Assembly (NCBI GenBank): GCA_025454395.1
Contig: JALOOM010000048.1
Location: 1 to 58,290 of the forward strand
DNA from: Elainella sp. Prado103
GTDB lineage: Bacteria > Cyanobacteriota > Cyanobacteriia > Elainellales > Elainellaceae
DNA: 58,290 nucleotides
Direction of reading: 5' to 3'
Made by a program: the position numbers and the translations under genes. How positions within the stretch are numbered: position 1 is the first letter of the stretch; each line of letters begins with the position of its first letter. Below are positions 18,759-26,797 of the stretch, piece by piece. The notes under the pieces were generated by a model. That model did not search any database, had not been told where the DNA came from, and saw only the letters and a program-made list of their open reading frames with translations.

Positions 18759-20318
18759 TTAGGTGCGAGGCTGTAGAGACGACAAGTTAGGAGCCGGTAT
18801 TTTGGGAGTTGCTTTTGTGGCGATCGCGGCATTATGGATGCCTTGATGATAAATTTCAGCATGTTCTGCACCTTCCACAACTAAGGTGCCAATTAATCCT
18901 TTCTCTAGCCGAGATAGGGCATGATCTACCAGCAAGAAATTGCCAGGTACATCAAGTGTCATTTCCACCATCGTGGCTCCTCCAGGTGGTACTGTAGTCG
19001 TCTGCACATCCGTCAGCGGCGGACTGGTGAGAGAGGCTTGTTCATAGACCCGATCCATAATTTCTCCAATTACATGGAACGACGAAGTATAGTTCGGGCC
19101 GCCCACCCCAAAATAGATCCGGATCGTTTCCCCGACTTTTGCCTGCAGAGGATGGTCTTTTTTCAGCGTTGCTTCCGCGCCATTAAACACAAAATATTCC
19201 GGCGCTTCACTGAGTAGTTTTTCTACGCTAAATTCGAGATTGCCCCGATTGCCGTGGGGTTCGACTGTATAGATCTCACCCTGCATCACATAGAACTCGC
19301 GATCGACCGGCGGTAGTCCCCCTTCCGGCTCCACCAGAATCATGCCATACATGCCGTTGGAGATATGGTGAGCCACCATCGGTGTTGCACAATGGTAAAC
19401 AAATAAACCCGGATTCATCGCCTTAAAGGTAAATACCTTTTCTTCCCCTGGAGAAGCCTGAGTCATCACTGCGCCGCCCCCTGGCCCCGTCACCGCATGA
19501 AAGTCCACCGAGTGAATCATCCGGCTAGTTTTATGATTTTTGAGATGAACTTCAACCGTATCTCCCACACGCACTCGTAGCATCGGGCCAGGAACTTTAT
19601 GATTAAAAGTCCAGTAGTTGTAGGTCGTATTGTCAGCTAATCGCCCTCGTTCTTCCACCGTTTCAAGATCGAGTCGGAGCAATTTAGTCGGGCGTTGGCC
19701 GATCGGTTTAGGCACATTAGTCGGCAGTTGGGCGATATCAACGGTTTTGATAGTATCTTCATCCACCTTCGCCGTAGTTTGCCCTTCCACAACCAGTTTG
19801 CCGATCATCCCTGCCTGCACATGGCCCGGGATCGAACAGAAATAGTCAAAAACCCCTTCCTTATCGGCGCGGAAGACAATGACTGAGCTAGAGCCCTGTC
19901 CCACCACCTTATCGGACTGAGTATTAAACTCAGGAACCGTGATATCGTGTTCAGCTCCATCCCCATCAATCAATGTAATCTGGACAACCTCTCCAACCTT
20001 CACTTTGAGATCGGGGTTGACTTGATGGTTAATTTTGCCCCCCACCCCTGCAAAGATCAGTTTGCCTTCGCCAATATCAGTACGAAGTTTAAATCGAACA
20101 TCAGGCTGCACAGAATGAATATTAGCCGAGAAAGCCAACGGTGTACGAAAAGGAAAGACGAGGAAGGCACACAGCAATACTATTGTGACTAAACATTGCA
20201 CCAGCCTGATCATCCCTGGTGGATGCTTGATCCATGGACATTTCGCCCTCAACCATCTTGCCCTCAACCATCTCGCCCTCAGCCATTTCGCCCTCAACCA
20301 CTGCCAGAGTTTCATCAT
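18759..20318 (-). CDS. nirK: Copper nitrite reductase NirK with an extra N-terminal cupredoxin domain
   Basis: 519 residues from the ATG at 20318, with GGAG seven bases upstream. NirK reduces nitrite to nitric oxide. After a basic N-terminus made of WLRAR/WLRAK repeats there is one signal/anchor helix (LVQCLVTIVLLCAFLVF). A first cupredoxin domain (about 70-170) has its own type 1 copper set (EHDITVP, DYFCSIPGHVQAGM). The catalytic two-domain NirK follows: HSVDFHA gives a type 1 His, the catalytic Asp and a type 2 His; FVYHCATPMVAHHISNGMYG gives type 2 His and type 1 Cys, His and Met; SFHVIGE holds the catalytic His and VDHALSR the last type 2 His. All ligands are present. A similar N-terminal cupredoxin fusion is known in Hyphomicrobium NirK. 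The gene follows the RIC gene after only 22 bp. Confidence 0.93.
   Translation of the reverse strand: MMKLWQWLRAKWLRARWLRARWLRAKCPWIKHPPGMIRLVQCLVTIVLLCAFLVFPFRTPLAFSANIHSVQPDVRFKLRTDIGEGKLIFAGVGGKINHQVNPDLKVKVGEVVQITLIDGDGAEHDITVPEFNTQSDKVVGQGSSSVIVFRADKEGVFDYFCSIPGHVQAGMIGKLVVEGQTTAKVDEDTIKTVDIAQLPTNVPKPIGQRPTKLLRLDLETVEERGRLADNTTYNYWTFNHKVPGPMLRVRVGDTVEVHLKNHKTSRMIHSVDFHAVTGPGGGAVMTQASPGEEKVFTFKAMNPGLFVYHCATPMVAHHISNGMYGMILVEPEGGLPPVDREFYVMQGEIYTVEPHGNRGNLEFSVEKLLSEAPEYFVFNGAEATLKKDHPLQAKVGETIRIYFGVGGPNYTSSFHVIGEIMDRVYEQASLTSPPLTDVQTTTVPPGGATMVEMTLDVPGNFLLVDHALSRLEKGLIGTLVVEGAEHAEIYHQGIHNAAIATKATPKIPAPNLSSLQPRT
20239..20298 (-). repeat. In-frame 15-bp tandem repeat in nirK
   Basis: Four units like catttcgccctcaac (20239, 20254, 20269, 20284), read on the minus strand as repeats of Leu-Arg-Ala-(Lys/Arg)-Trp. 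They lengthen the positively charged region before the signal helix. Confidence 0.9.
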
Positions 20319-20340
20319 CCCAATATCTCCTTGAGCAAAG

Positions 20341-21063
20341 CTAGATTGAGGCAGCTTTAACCTGTTCGAGCGCGATCGCTCTGGGGAACAGCACATTGTT
20401 TTCTTTATGAACATGCTGATGCATATCCAACTCAAAAGCCTGCATAGCATCCAACAGGGCACGATAGGTATTGCAAGCCCAGTCCGGCGGCGTATAGTCA
20501 TCCGTCAACTGTCGCAGTTGAACCAGATCGGCTCCTGCCTCATCATGCTCAAATTCCATCCGACCGATCGGATTGGACAGATTACCACAATAGAAAACCG
20601 GCAGGGTTGAGCTGGACTCTAGCTGACGGATCATCGGAAACAACACCTGCTCTTCCTTCATCAGGTGCGTAGCCAATTCCTGTGATAAAGCCAGAAAAAT
20701 ATCTCTAATCTGCATCAGCCGAGGTTCTTTGTCACCATGCACTGCTGCCACCTTGGTCACCATTTTTTCCAACCGTGGCAGTTCACGATGCAGATAAGCA
20801 TGGTGCAAACGTTCAATGTGATCCGCCAGTTCACTCAGCGATAGAGCTGCTAGATTCACCTCAGGCAGAGCTGCCGTTACCGCAAAGTCTTCTAACTGAG
20901 CCAGAAATGTCTGTGGATCGATCCCCCGTTGGCGACAGGCTGCTTCTAGCGTTTGTTGGCCACCACAACAGTAGTCTACATGGGCTTGTTCAAATAGCCG
21001 GGATAGGGCTGGATAATCACGGACGATCGAACCAACGGTATCGTTCATTGCAAAGGTTGTCAT
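20341..21063 (-). CDS. Iron-sulfur cluster repair di-iron protein (RIC/YtfE/ScdA)
   Basis: 240 residues from the ATG at 21063 (MTTFAMNDTVG), which has AAGGA about eight bases upstream; the longer frame to 21177 adds unconserved residues. The N-terminal ScdA-type domain has DYCCGGQQTLEAAC, and the C-terminal hemerythrin-like domain has the spaced His and Glu ligands (HHAYLHRELP, HLMKEEQVLFP, EFEHDEAG, HQHVHKENNVLFP). Such proteins restore iron-sulfur centres damaged by nitric oxide. Location directly upstream of nirK agrees with a role in coping with NO made by that enzyme. Confidence 0.92.
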   Translation of the reverse strand: MTTFAMNDTVGSIVRDYPALSRLFEQAHVDYCCGGQQTLEAACRQRGIDPQTFLAQLEDFAVTAALPEVNLAALSLSELADHIERLHHAYLHRELPRLEKMVTKVAAVHGDKEPRLMQIRDIFLALSQELATHLMKEEQVLFPMIRQLESSSTLPVFYCGNLSNPIGRMEFEHDEAGADLVQLRQLTDDYTPPDWACNTYRALLDAMQAFELDMHQHVHKENNVLFPRAIALEQVKAASI

Positions 21064-21350
21064 GACATATTCCTTCAATGCGTGAATGGTTGAAGTGTGT
21101 ATTGTTGGGGCAAGGATCTTTGGGGAATCTTTGGGGATGTTTGCCCGCCCCAAGCAGTAACCGGCATTATTCCCCACTTTAAATTGACTGGCAGTTTAAG
21201 ACCATCCGAGGAAAGACTGCCTCATTTCGAGCCATTGCGATGGCAAATCTATTGATTCAGCACATCTTTCTTGTGTTGGGGGGCAGCAGCAATCGCTGCC
21301 ACTTCTGAGCGTAGAGCTTCAGAAACTCCCATATCCTTTAGGGTTTCCAG

Positions 21351-23663
21351 TTAACCCACGGAAGATTCAGTCAACGAGGGTTCCGATGGCTGAGATTGCG
21401 TCGGCTGGTGGAAAATGGCCACCACCGATCGACCCACACAATACACCAGCATTAGCGCTCCCACGGTAAAGATAATGTCGCCCGGAATCCGGAGCCACAC
21501 CGTCCATTGCATCCAGGCAGAACCAATCACTTCCGCACTACGGGCATACCAAGTGCCATGATTGACCGACTGCACCAGTTGATAAAAGCCGTTAGGAATC
21601 AAGCCAAACACCATCATCACCACCAATCCAGCATTAATCCACCAGAAGGCGAAGTTGAGGTTTTTTTCATCCCAAGCGCGATCGGGCGTAATTTCCCGGA
21701 GGGCAAACAGCATCAGTGCGATCGCCAGCGAACCGTACACGCCATACAGCGCAGAATGGGCGTGAATGGGCGTGGTGTTAATGCCTTGAGAATAGTAGAG
21801 CACGATCGGCGGATTAATCAAAAAGCCAAACACACCAGCCCCGACCAAGTTCCAGAAACAGGTCGCAATAAAGAACTTGAGCGGCATCCGATAGAATCCT
21901 TGTGCCTCTTGAGAAAGCTTGAGCGATTTCACTACTTCAAAGCCGATCAGAGTCAAAGGAACCACCTCCAGAGCAGAGGCCACCGAACCCATTGCGGTGA
22001 TGAACACGGGAGTGCCAGTGAAATAGAGGTGATGCAGCGTACCGATCACACCACTGCCGAGATAGAGAATGGTAGTGATATAGGTTGCACGCAAAGCAGA
22101 AGAACGCTTAAGGAATCCTAATTCGCTACAGAGATAGGCGATCGCCACCGTCGCAAATACTTCAAAGAACCCTTCTACCCACAGATGTACCACCCACCAG
22201 CGCCAATACTCTGCCACACTTAAAGGGGTATGGTTGGTGTACATTAAGCCGGAAGCATAAAACAACGGAATTGTAATGGCGCTATAGAGAAAGAAATGAT
22301 TCAGCCCGGTTTTACTACCTTCCGCCTTCAGAGCCGGTTTTAGGGCCCGGAACATCAACCAGAGCCAGAACACCATGCCGCCGATCAGTAGCAACTGCCA
22401 GAGTCGTCCCAGCTCTACATATTCGTAGCCTTGATGACCCAACCAAAAGCTCTTGTCACCGAGATAACCCTGAACTCCAGCCCAAGCACCCACCAGAGAA
22501 CCCACCACCACGAGGGTCAACGCGATCAACAATCCGCCATTTCCCCAAGCTTGAAATTTGGGTTCATGCTTGCCAAAACGAGGCCCGAAATATAGTCCGG
22601 CGGCGAGCCAGCAAGTAGCGATCCAGAAAACAGCAAGCTGTAAATGCCAGGTACGCGAGGCCGCGTAGGGTAAATAGCTTTGAATGGGCACCCCATAAAA
22701 ACCATCCCCCTCAACCGCATAGTGGGCTGTCACCATCCCCATCAAAATTTGCACAAAGAACAGCGCCATGGCCACGCCAAAAAATAGGCTAGTCACCTTT
22801 TGACTGGGGGTCGCTAGCCGAATTGCTGGACGAGCGGTCACAGACTGCACCTCTTCAGCATCTTCCTGGGTTAAATACACAAACAGAAATAGGGCAATGG
22901 CCGCGATTAGGACGATTACAGAAACGATCGACCAAATCAGGAACTGAGCAGGAGCCTGATTGCCAATCAGATCATCATGGGGAAAGTTAGCCGTATAAGA
23001 AAAGGGTGCATTGGGACGATTGGCAGATGCAGTCCAAGCAGTCCAGGTGAAGAAAGCGGTCACATCCCGAATTTCAGTTGGTTCGGTAAACCAGCCGCTG
23101 GGAATCGAGTGGATCGCCGAACCGCGAGACAATAAAGTCTGATAGTCGGCAAACACTTGCTGTAGCCCCTGAGTTTGGGCAGTCGTCAATAGCAGCACCC
23201 CAGTCTCTGGATCGTAGCGGTTGGTTTTAAATTCCCGCTGCACTCTCACCTGTAAAGCCGCTCGATCGACCTCAGGCAGTGCTTCCCAATCGGACTGCTC
23301 AAAGTTGGGATCGCTGTTATATAGCACCCCAGCAGTTGCCAGTCCCCAACGGTGCAGCACATCTGCTGTCCAGTCGGGAGCCAAATAGCTGCCATGTCCC
23401 CAAATACTGCCAATATGCTGTCCCCCTCGCGCCAGATAGGTTTCCTGTCCGGCTTGAATGTTCGCTTGGGTCAAGATCACTTCTTGCTGCGGCGATACAA
23501 CCGTTGCTGGAATGGGCGGTGCATTTTTATAAATGGCTGCACCGGCCGAAATTAAAACGGTGAAGGTGACAATACAAATCAGCACTAGCCAGGCTGGTAG
23601 CCCAATCACTCGCCGAGTGCGCGATCGGGCAGTCATCGCGATATCAAAGGTTGGATTCGCCAT
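21351..23663 (-). CDS. norB: Quinol-type nitric oxide reductase
   Basis: 770 residues, the length of the single-subunit quinol-dependent NorB (qNOR). It reduces two NO to N2O using quinol electrons. After one N-terminal helix there is a large outer domain (about 50-240, GGQHIGSIWGHGSYLAPDW), the cytochrome-c-like extension without a haem motif; then a haem-copper-oxidase-like bundle of about 12 further helices. Conserved His-rich segments are present (AHYAVEG, VVHLWVEGFFEVFATV with the non-haem iron His and Glu, LHHLYFTGTP, IHAHSALYG). A homologue is known in Synechocystis 6803 (sll0450). Here it lies 287 bp upstream of the RIC-nirK-channel run, same strand. Confidence 0.94.
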   Translation of the reverse strand: MANPTFDIAMTARSRTRRVIGLPAWLVLICIVTFTVLISAGAAIYKNAPPIPATVVSPQQEVILTQANIQAGQETYLARGGQHIGSIWGHGSYLAPDWTADVLHRWGLATAGVLYNSDPNFEQSDWEALPEVDRAALQVRVQREFKTNRYDPETGVLLLTTAQTQGLQQVFADYQTLLSRGSAIHSIPSGWFTEPTEIRDVTAFFTWTAWTASANRPNAPFSYTANFPHDDLIGNQAPAQFLIWSIVSVIVLIAAIALFLFVYLTQEDAEEVQSVTARPAIRLATPSQKVTSLFFGVAMALFFVQILMGMVTAHYAVEGDGFYGVPIQSYLPYAASRTWHLQLAVFWIATCWLAAGLYFGPRFGKHEPKFQAWGNGGLLIALTLVVVGSLVGAWAGVQGYLGDKSFWLGHQGYEYVELGRLWQLLLIGGMVFWLWLMFRALKPALKAEGSKTGLNHFFLYSAITIPLFYASGLMYTNHTPLSVAEYWRWWVVHLWVEGFFEVFATVAIAYLCSELGFLKRSSALRATYITTILYLGSGVIGTLHHLYFTGTPVFITAMGSVASALEVVPLTLIGFEVVKSLKLSQEAQGFYRMPLKFFIATCFWNLVGAGVFGFLINPPIVLYYSQGINTTPIHAHSALYGVYGSLAIALMLFALREITPDRAWDEKNLNFAFWWINAGLVVMMVFGLIPNGFYQLVQSVNHGTWYARSAEVIGSAWMQWTVWLRIPGDIIFTVGALMLVYCVGRSVVAIFHQPTQSQPSEPSLTESSVG

Positions 23664-24133
23664 AATTGTCGGTCTAGCGTGGAAATAACATCAAGATCAA
23701 GAACATCGAAATAGATGAGAAAGAGAGCGGGCAGAAGGACGACAAGAGACATACTGTTTGTAAACATCTGTAAGGTTCAATCAAACAGAGCCTGCCGCAT
23801 CCCTTCGACTCATCAACGCTTTCCAGCGTAAGCGAACCATCTGAGAAACTCTTTGACTTAAGTCAAAATGAACCTTGAGAGATTCTTAATTTCGAGAGCT
23901 GTTTTAACTCTTATAAAGAAAGAAATATTTTCATGTTGAAAATACACAATGAATCAATTCTTTAAACAATTACTGAATCGCCAGTCAATCGTTAGAGTAG
24001 TAAGAAAAGTGCAGGAGGCAGAGGTTCTCTGATCGGGCAGATGGCGATAGAATTTCTCTAAAATCGGCGAATATGGGTTTCCAAAATATACTTCAACGGA
24101 ATCTAAAATTAATACAGTAGATAACGCTAATGG
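23664..24133. other. Divergent promoter region of norB and the Crp/Fnr gene
   Basis: About 470 bp. Apart from the palindrome at 23853-23866 it is AT-rich, with no gene. Long leaders are implied for both genes. Confidence 0.5.
23853..23866. promoter_or_regulatory. Perfect Fnr/Dnr-type palindrome
   Basis: TTGACTTAAGTCAA is a perfect 14-bp palindrome of the TTGAy-N4-rTCAA class bound by Fnr, Dnr and NnrR regulators. It lies between divergent norB and the Crp/Fnr gene. On the minus strand a TACGCT hexamer at 23830-23825 would place the palindrome centre about 41 bases before transcription start of norB, the usual class II distance. A T-rich TTAATT at 23886-23891 offers the same on the plus strand. 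Confidence 0.7.
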
Positions 24134-24874
24134 ATGGCTATGATGAATGAATCTAATATGAGTGATTGGTTGCAAACCACCCTGATTTTTGCAGGGCTTT
24201 CTCGACCCCAGCTCGTGTCTGTCCTGCAAATTGCCCAGTTACAGATCTTTCGTAAAGGTGAGCTGCTATTTAAACAGGGAGAAGTAGCCACGGGCTTTTT
24301 TATCGTTAAATCTGGGCGAGTCAAGGTATTTAAAGTCTCTCCAACGGGTAAAGAGCAGATTCTCAACATTTTTGAAACTGGCGAAAACTTTGCTGAGGTA
24401 GCAGCGCTTGATGGCAAACCATTTCCAGCCGCCGCCGCCACGCTGGAACCATCAGAGCTGATTTTCCTCCCCCGCATGGCTACTCTCGATCTACTCCGGC
24501 ATTATCCTGATATTTCTATTAACATGCTGATCAGTTTGTCAAAACATTTGCGCCATTTAACTGGTGTGATTGAAGACTTATCTTTCAGAGATGTACCACA
24601 GCGTTTAGCAACTTATCTGTTGCGGTTGAGTCGATCGAGTATCAGAGAGAGCAACGATCGCACTACCGCAAATCCGATCGTCACTTTGGATTTAACCAAA
24701 AGTCAACTTGCTGCCGCCCTAGGTACAATCCCTGCAACTCTTTCCCGTGCTTTTTATTACCTCAGCAATGAAGGATTAATTGCAGTGAATGGCTCCCAAA
24801 TTGAGTTATTAGATTGGGACAGGTTGCAACGCTTAGGACAATCCCTGGAAGAACATTCAAATACTTTTCCATGA
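24134..24874 (+). CDS. Crp/Fnr-family regulator, probable NO/denitrification regulator
   Basis: 246 residues: an N-terminal cyclic-nucleotide-type beta-barrel (about 20-135), a long dimer helix (ISINMLISLSKHLRHLTGVI) and a C-terminal winged helix (about 195-225) with LTKSQLAAALGTIPATLSRAF. There is no cysteine anywhere, so it cannot be an iron-sulfur Fnr; a haem-type or other NO sensor of the Dnr/NnrR kind is more likely by context. In Fnr the recognition helix reads E-x-x-S-R; here the acidic position is Ala (PATLSR). It is divergent from norB and faces mnmD. Several ATGs lie close together at the start (24134, 24140, 24143); I keep the first. Confidence 0.85.
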   Translation: MAMMNESNMSDWLQTTLIFAGLSRPQLVSVLQIAQLQIFRKGELLFKQGEVATGFFIVKSGRVKVFKVSPTGKEQILNIFETGENFAEVAALDGKPFPAAAATLEPSELIFLPRMATLDLLRHYPDISINMLISLSKHLRHLTGVIEDLSFRDVPQRLATYLLRLSRSSIRESNDRTTANPIVTLDLTKSQLAAALGTIPATLSRAFYYLSNEGLIAVNGSQIELLDWDRLQRLGQSLEEHSNTFP

Positions 24875-24910
24875 ATTTATTGATTGATCCATCGGTGCAA
24901 TGATCTGAGG

Positions 24911-25783
24911 TTAATGAATACCCCAGCGTCTGCGCCAGCTTGAGGTCGATTCTCGATCGGACTGTTGTTGCTCGATCTGATGTCGCGCCAAAATCTGCTC
25001 GGCTGAGTCAGTGAGGGTAGGATCGCGGTAAGGAATCGCCGCTCTCGTTTGTAAATGCTCTTGCTCCATCGCAGAAAGGGGAATTAGGGTGCTGGCATCA
25101 AAACTGGCAGTGGTGCCTTGCGACCATTCATGGGGCGATGCCCGACCGTCCAATGGAATCGTACCAATCTGTAATCCGGTGGACATGAGGGCCGATCGCA
25201 CTGAGGCTGAACGAGAGTAGGTGGCTAATTTGCCCGTTGGAGCCAGTCGAACCGCAACCTGTTGGAAAAACTCCACCGTCCAAAGCTGAGGACAGCGACG
25301 GGGCGAAAACGGATCAAATAAAATGGCATCTGCTTGAACGTGGGGAGCGAGTTGCTGAATGGTTTGGCGAGCATCACCGATCAACAAAGTCGCAGTCAGT
25401 TGGCTGGTTTGATAGTGATGATGGAGTGCTAACTGACGCAACATGGCTTGTACCGCAGGGATCCATGCATCAATTACGGGGGGATGGGTTGCAGCTATAG
25501 GAACCGAGGCATCTAACTCCAACCCATAGACTTCGATCGCGCAGTCGGGAACCGATCGCCAAATTGTTTCGATCGCTGCCGCCGTGTTGTAGCCCAAGCC
25601 GTAACAGACATCGAGCAACCGGATCTGCCCCCGTTCTGCCTGTTGAGCCAGTTCAGTGGCTTGGGCAAATTTCACAAAGGCCTCAGCCTTTGCCCCTTGT
25701 AGCGAATGAAAGGTTTCACCAAAGACTTCAGAATAGAAAGTAAAGGAGCCATCTGCGGTCGGTTGAGGTTGCCAGCTTATCAT
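24911..25783 (-). CDS. mnmD: tRNA 5-methylaminomethyl-2-thiouridine methyltransferase (MnmD, DUF752)
   Basis: 290 residues. Resembles the N-terminal methyltransferase half of MnmC, existing as a stand-alone protein: SAM-binding LLDVCYGLGYNTAAA, an acidic strand end (VYGLELD), GDARQTI, and DAILFDPFSPRRCPQLW, the typical catalytic segment. The FAD-dependent oxidase half of MnmC is absent, as in many non-proteobacterial genomes. It would complete the wobble-uridine modification of some tRNAs. The end is 36 bp from the end of the convergent regulator gene. Confidence 0.85.
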   Translation of the reverse strand: MISWQPQPTADGSFTFYSEVFGETFHSLQGAKAEAFVKFAQATELAQQAERGQIRLLDVCYGLGYNTAAAIETIWRSVPDCAIEVYGLELDASVPIAATHPPVIDAWIPAVQAMLRQLALHHHYQTSQLTATLLIGDARQTIQQLAPHVQADAILFDPFSPRRCPQLWTVEFFQQVAVRLAPTGKLATYSRSASVRSALMSTGLQIGTIPLDGRASPHEWSQGTTASFDASTLIPLSAMEQEHLQTRAAIPYRDPTLTDSAEQILARHQIEQQQSDRESTSSWRRRWGIH

Positions 25784-26206
25784 TGGTGCATCAACGGTTC
25801 AAAGGGGAGGATTGACTTGCAAGGATGGATCGAAAAGGGTCTCATCCGAACATTACTATATTATTATTGATGTTCGCCCTCTACGAATTTTCCATACTGT
25901 TATTCAGTATTCATGATTAAAGAAGTATCATTCCTGATCTATAGTCTCTACTATTCCAACCTGAATGGATACCTTTCTCTGCATCGAATTGGTGGAAAAT
26001 ACAATAGCTTACATGATTCTGAGATTAGTTTAGAATGACTCCTAGACAGCTTAGTATACTATCCCAAGAATAGAGCATAGTGAGGATAAAAATCAAAATT
26101 GGAATTCTAGCGATTCCCTTTCTGGCATACTTCGGCCAAGTTTTGTGTTTATCTCTGACTAATTTCTGACTAAAATCTAACTAATCTCTAACTAACACCA
26201 AATACT
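25784..26206. other. Intergenic region before msrA
   Basis: About 420 bp, AT-rich, divergent promoter region for mnmD and msrA. The end holds short ctaac/ctaat reiterations (26159-26197). No gene or RNA recognised. Confidence 0.4.
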
Positions 26207-26683
26207 ATGGAACAAGCAACATTTGGGGCAGGCTGTTTTTGGGGCGTTGAAGATAAATTTCGTCACGTTCCAGGGGTGATCGCGACCTCGGTAGGCTATA
26301 TGGGTGGGCATTTTGAGAATCCCTGCTATTTAGACGTGTTATCTCGTATCACCGGCCATGCCGAAGTAGCCCAGCTTACCTACGATCCCACCCTGATCCG
26401 TTATGCTGAGCTGTTAGAGAAATTCTGGCAGATTCACGATCCCACTAGCTTGAATCGTCAAGGGGCTGATCGAGGCGAGCAATATCGATCGGTGATTTTC
26501 TATCACACCGCCGAACAGCGTCAAATTGCCTTGCAATCGAAACAAGCCCTTGATCAATCAGGGCAGTATGATCGGCCGATCGTAACGCAAATTCAACCCG
26601 CTTCGACTTACTGGCTAGCAGAAGACTATCACCAGCAATATCTGGAAAAAAAACGGCAGGCATCTGAATCGAGAGGGGTTTGA
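26207..26683 (+). CDS. msrA: Peptide methionine sulfoxide reductase A
   Basis: 158 residues, starting just before the catalytic GCFWG (Cys10). Also shows GYMGG, TGHAEV and QYRSVIFYH of the family. It reduces methionine-S-sulfoxide in proteins. The only other Cys is at residue 40 (NPCY), and the family's usual C-terminal resolving cysteines are absent, so regeneration may use Cys40 or an external thiol. The gene is convergent with cheA. Confidence 0.93.
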   Translation: MEQATFGAGCFWGVEDKFRHVPGVIATSVGYMGGHFENPCYLDVLSRITGHAEVAQLTYDPTLIRYAELLEKFWQIHDPTSLNRQGADRGEQYRSVIFYHTAEQRQIALQSKQALDQSGQYDRPIVTQIQPASTYWLAEDYHQQYLEKKRQASESRGV

Positions 26684-26738
26684 ACTCTTCAGATAGTTGA
26701 ACCCAGAAGCCTGCAATTAACTATTGACTAATTATTAG

Positions 26739-26797
26739 CTAACTAATTGGCTAACTAATTGGCCAACTAATTGGCTAACCAATTGGCTAATTATTGG
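26739..26797. repeat. 12-bp tandem repeat reaching the cheA stop codon
   Basis: ctaactaattgg at 26739 and 26751, variants at 26763 and 26775, and a shorter copy from 26787 that contains the cheA stop codon (26787-26789) and its last codons. Confidence 0.87.

Noticed and set aside
21195-21210. TTGACTGGCAGTTTAA-like text upstream of the RIC gene as a second Fnr/Dnr site
   Set aside because: Only the left half-site matches; the right half is not GTCAA or ATCAA.
21282-21300. Inverted repeat GGCAGC/GCTGCC between norB and the RIC gene as a terminator
   Set aside because: No U-run on the minus strand, so termination there is not supported; norB and RIC might be co-transcribed.
21507-22121. 204-codon plus-strand frame opposite norB
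   Set aside because: Antisense shadow of conserved norB helices; His/Arg-rich, no start signal.
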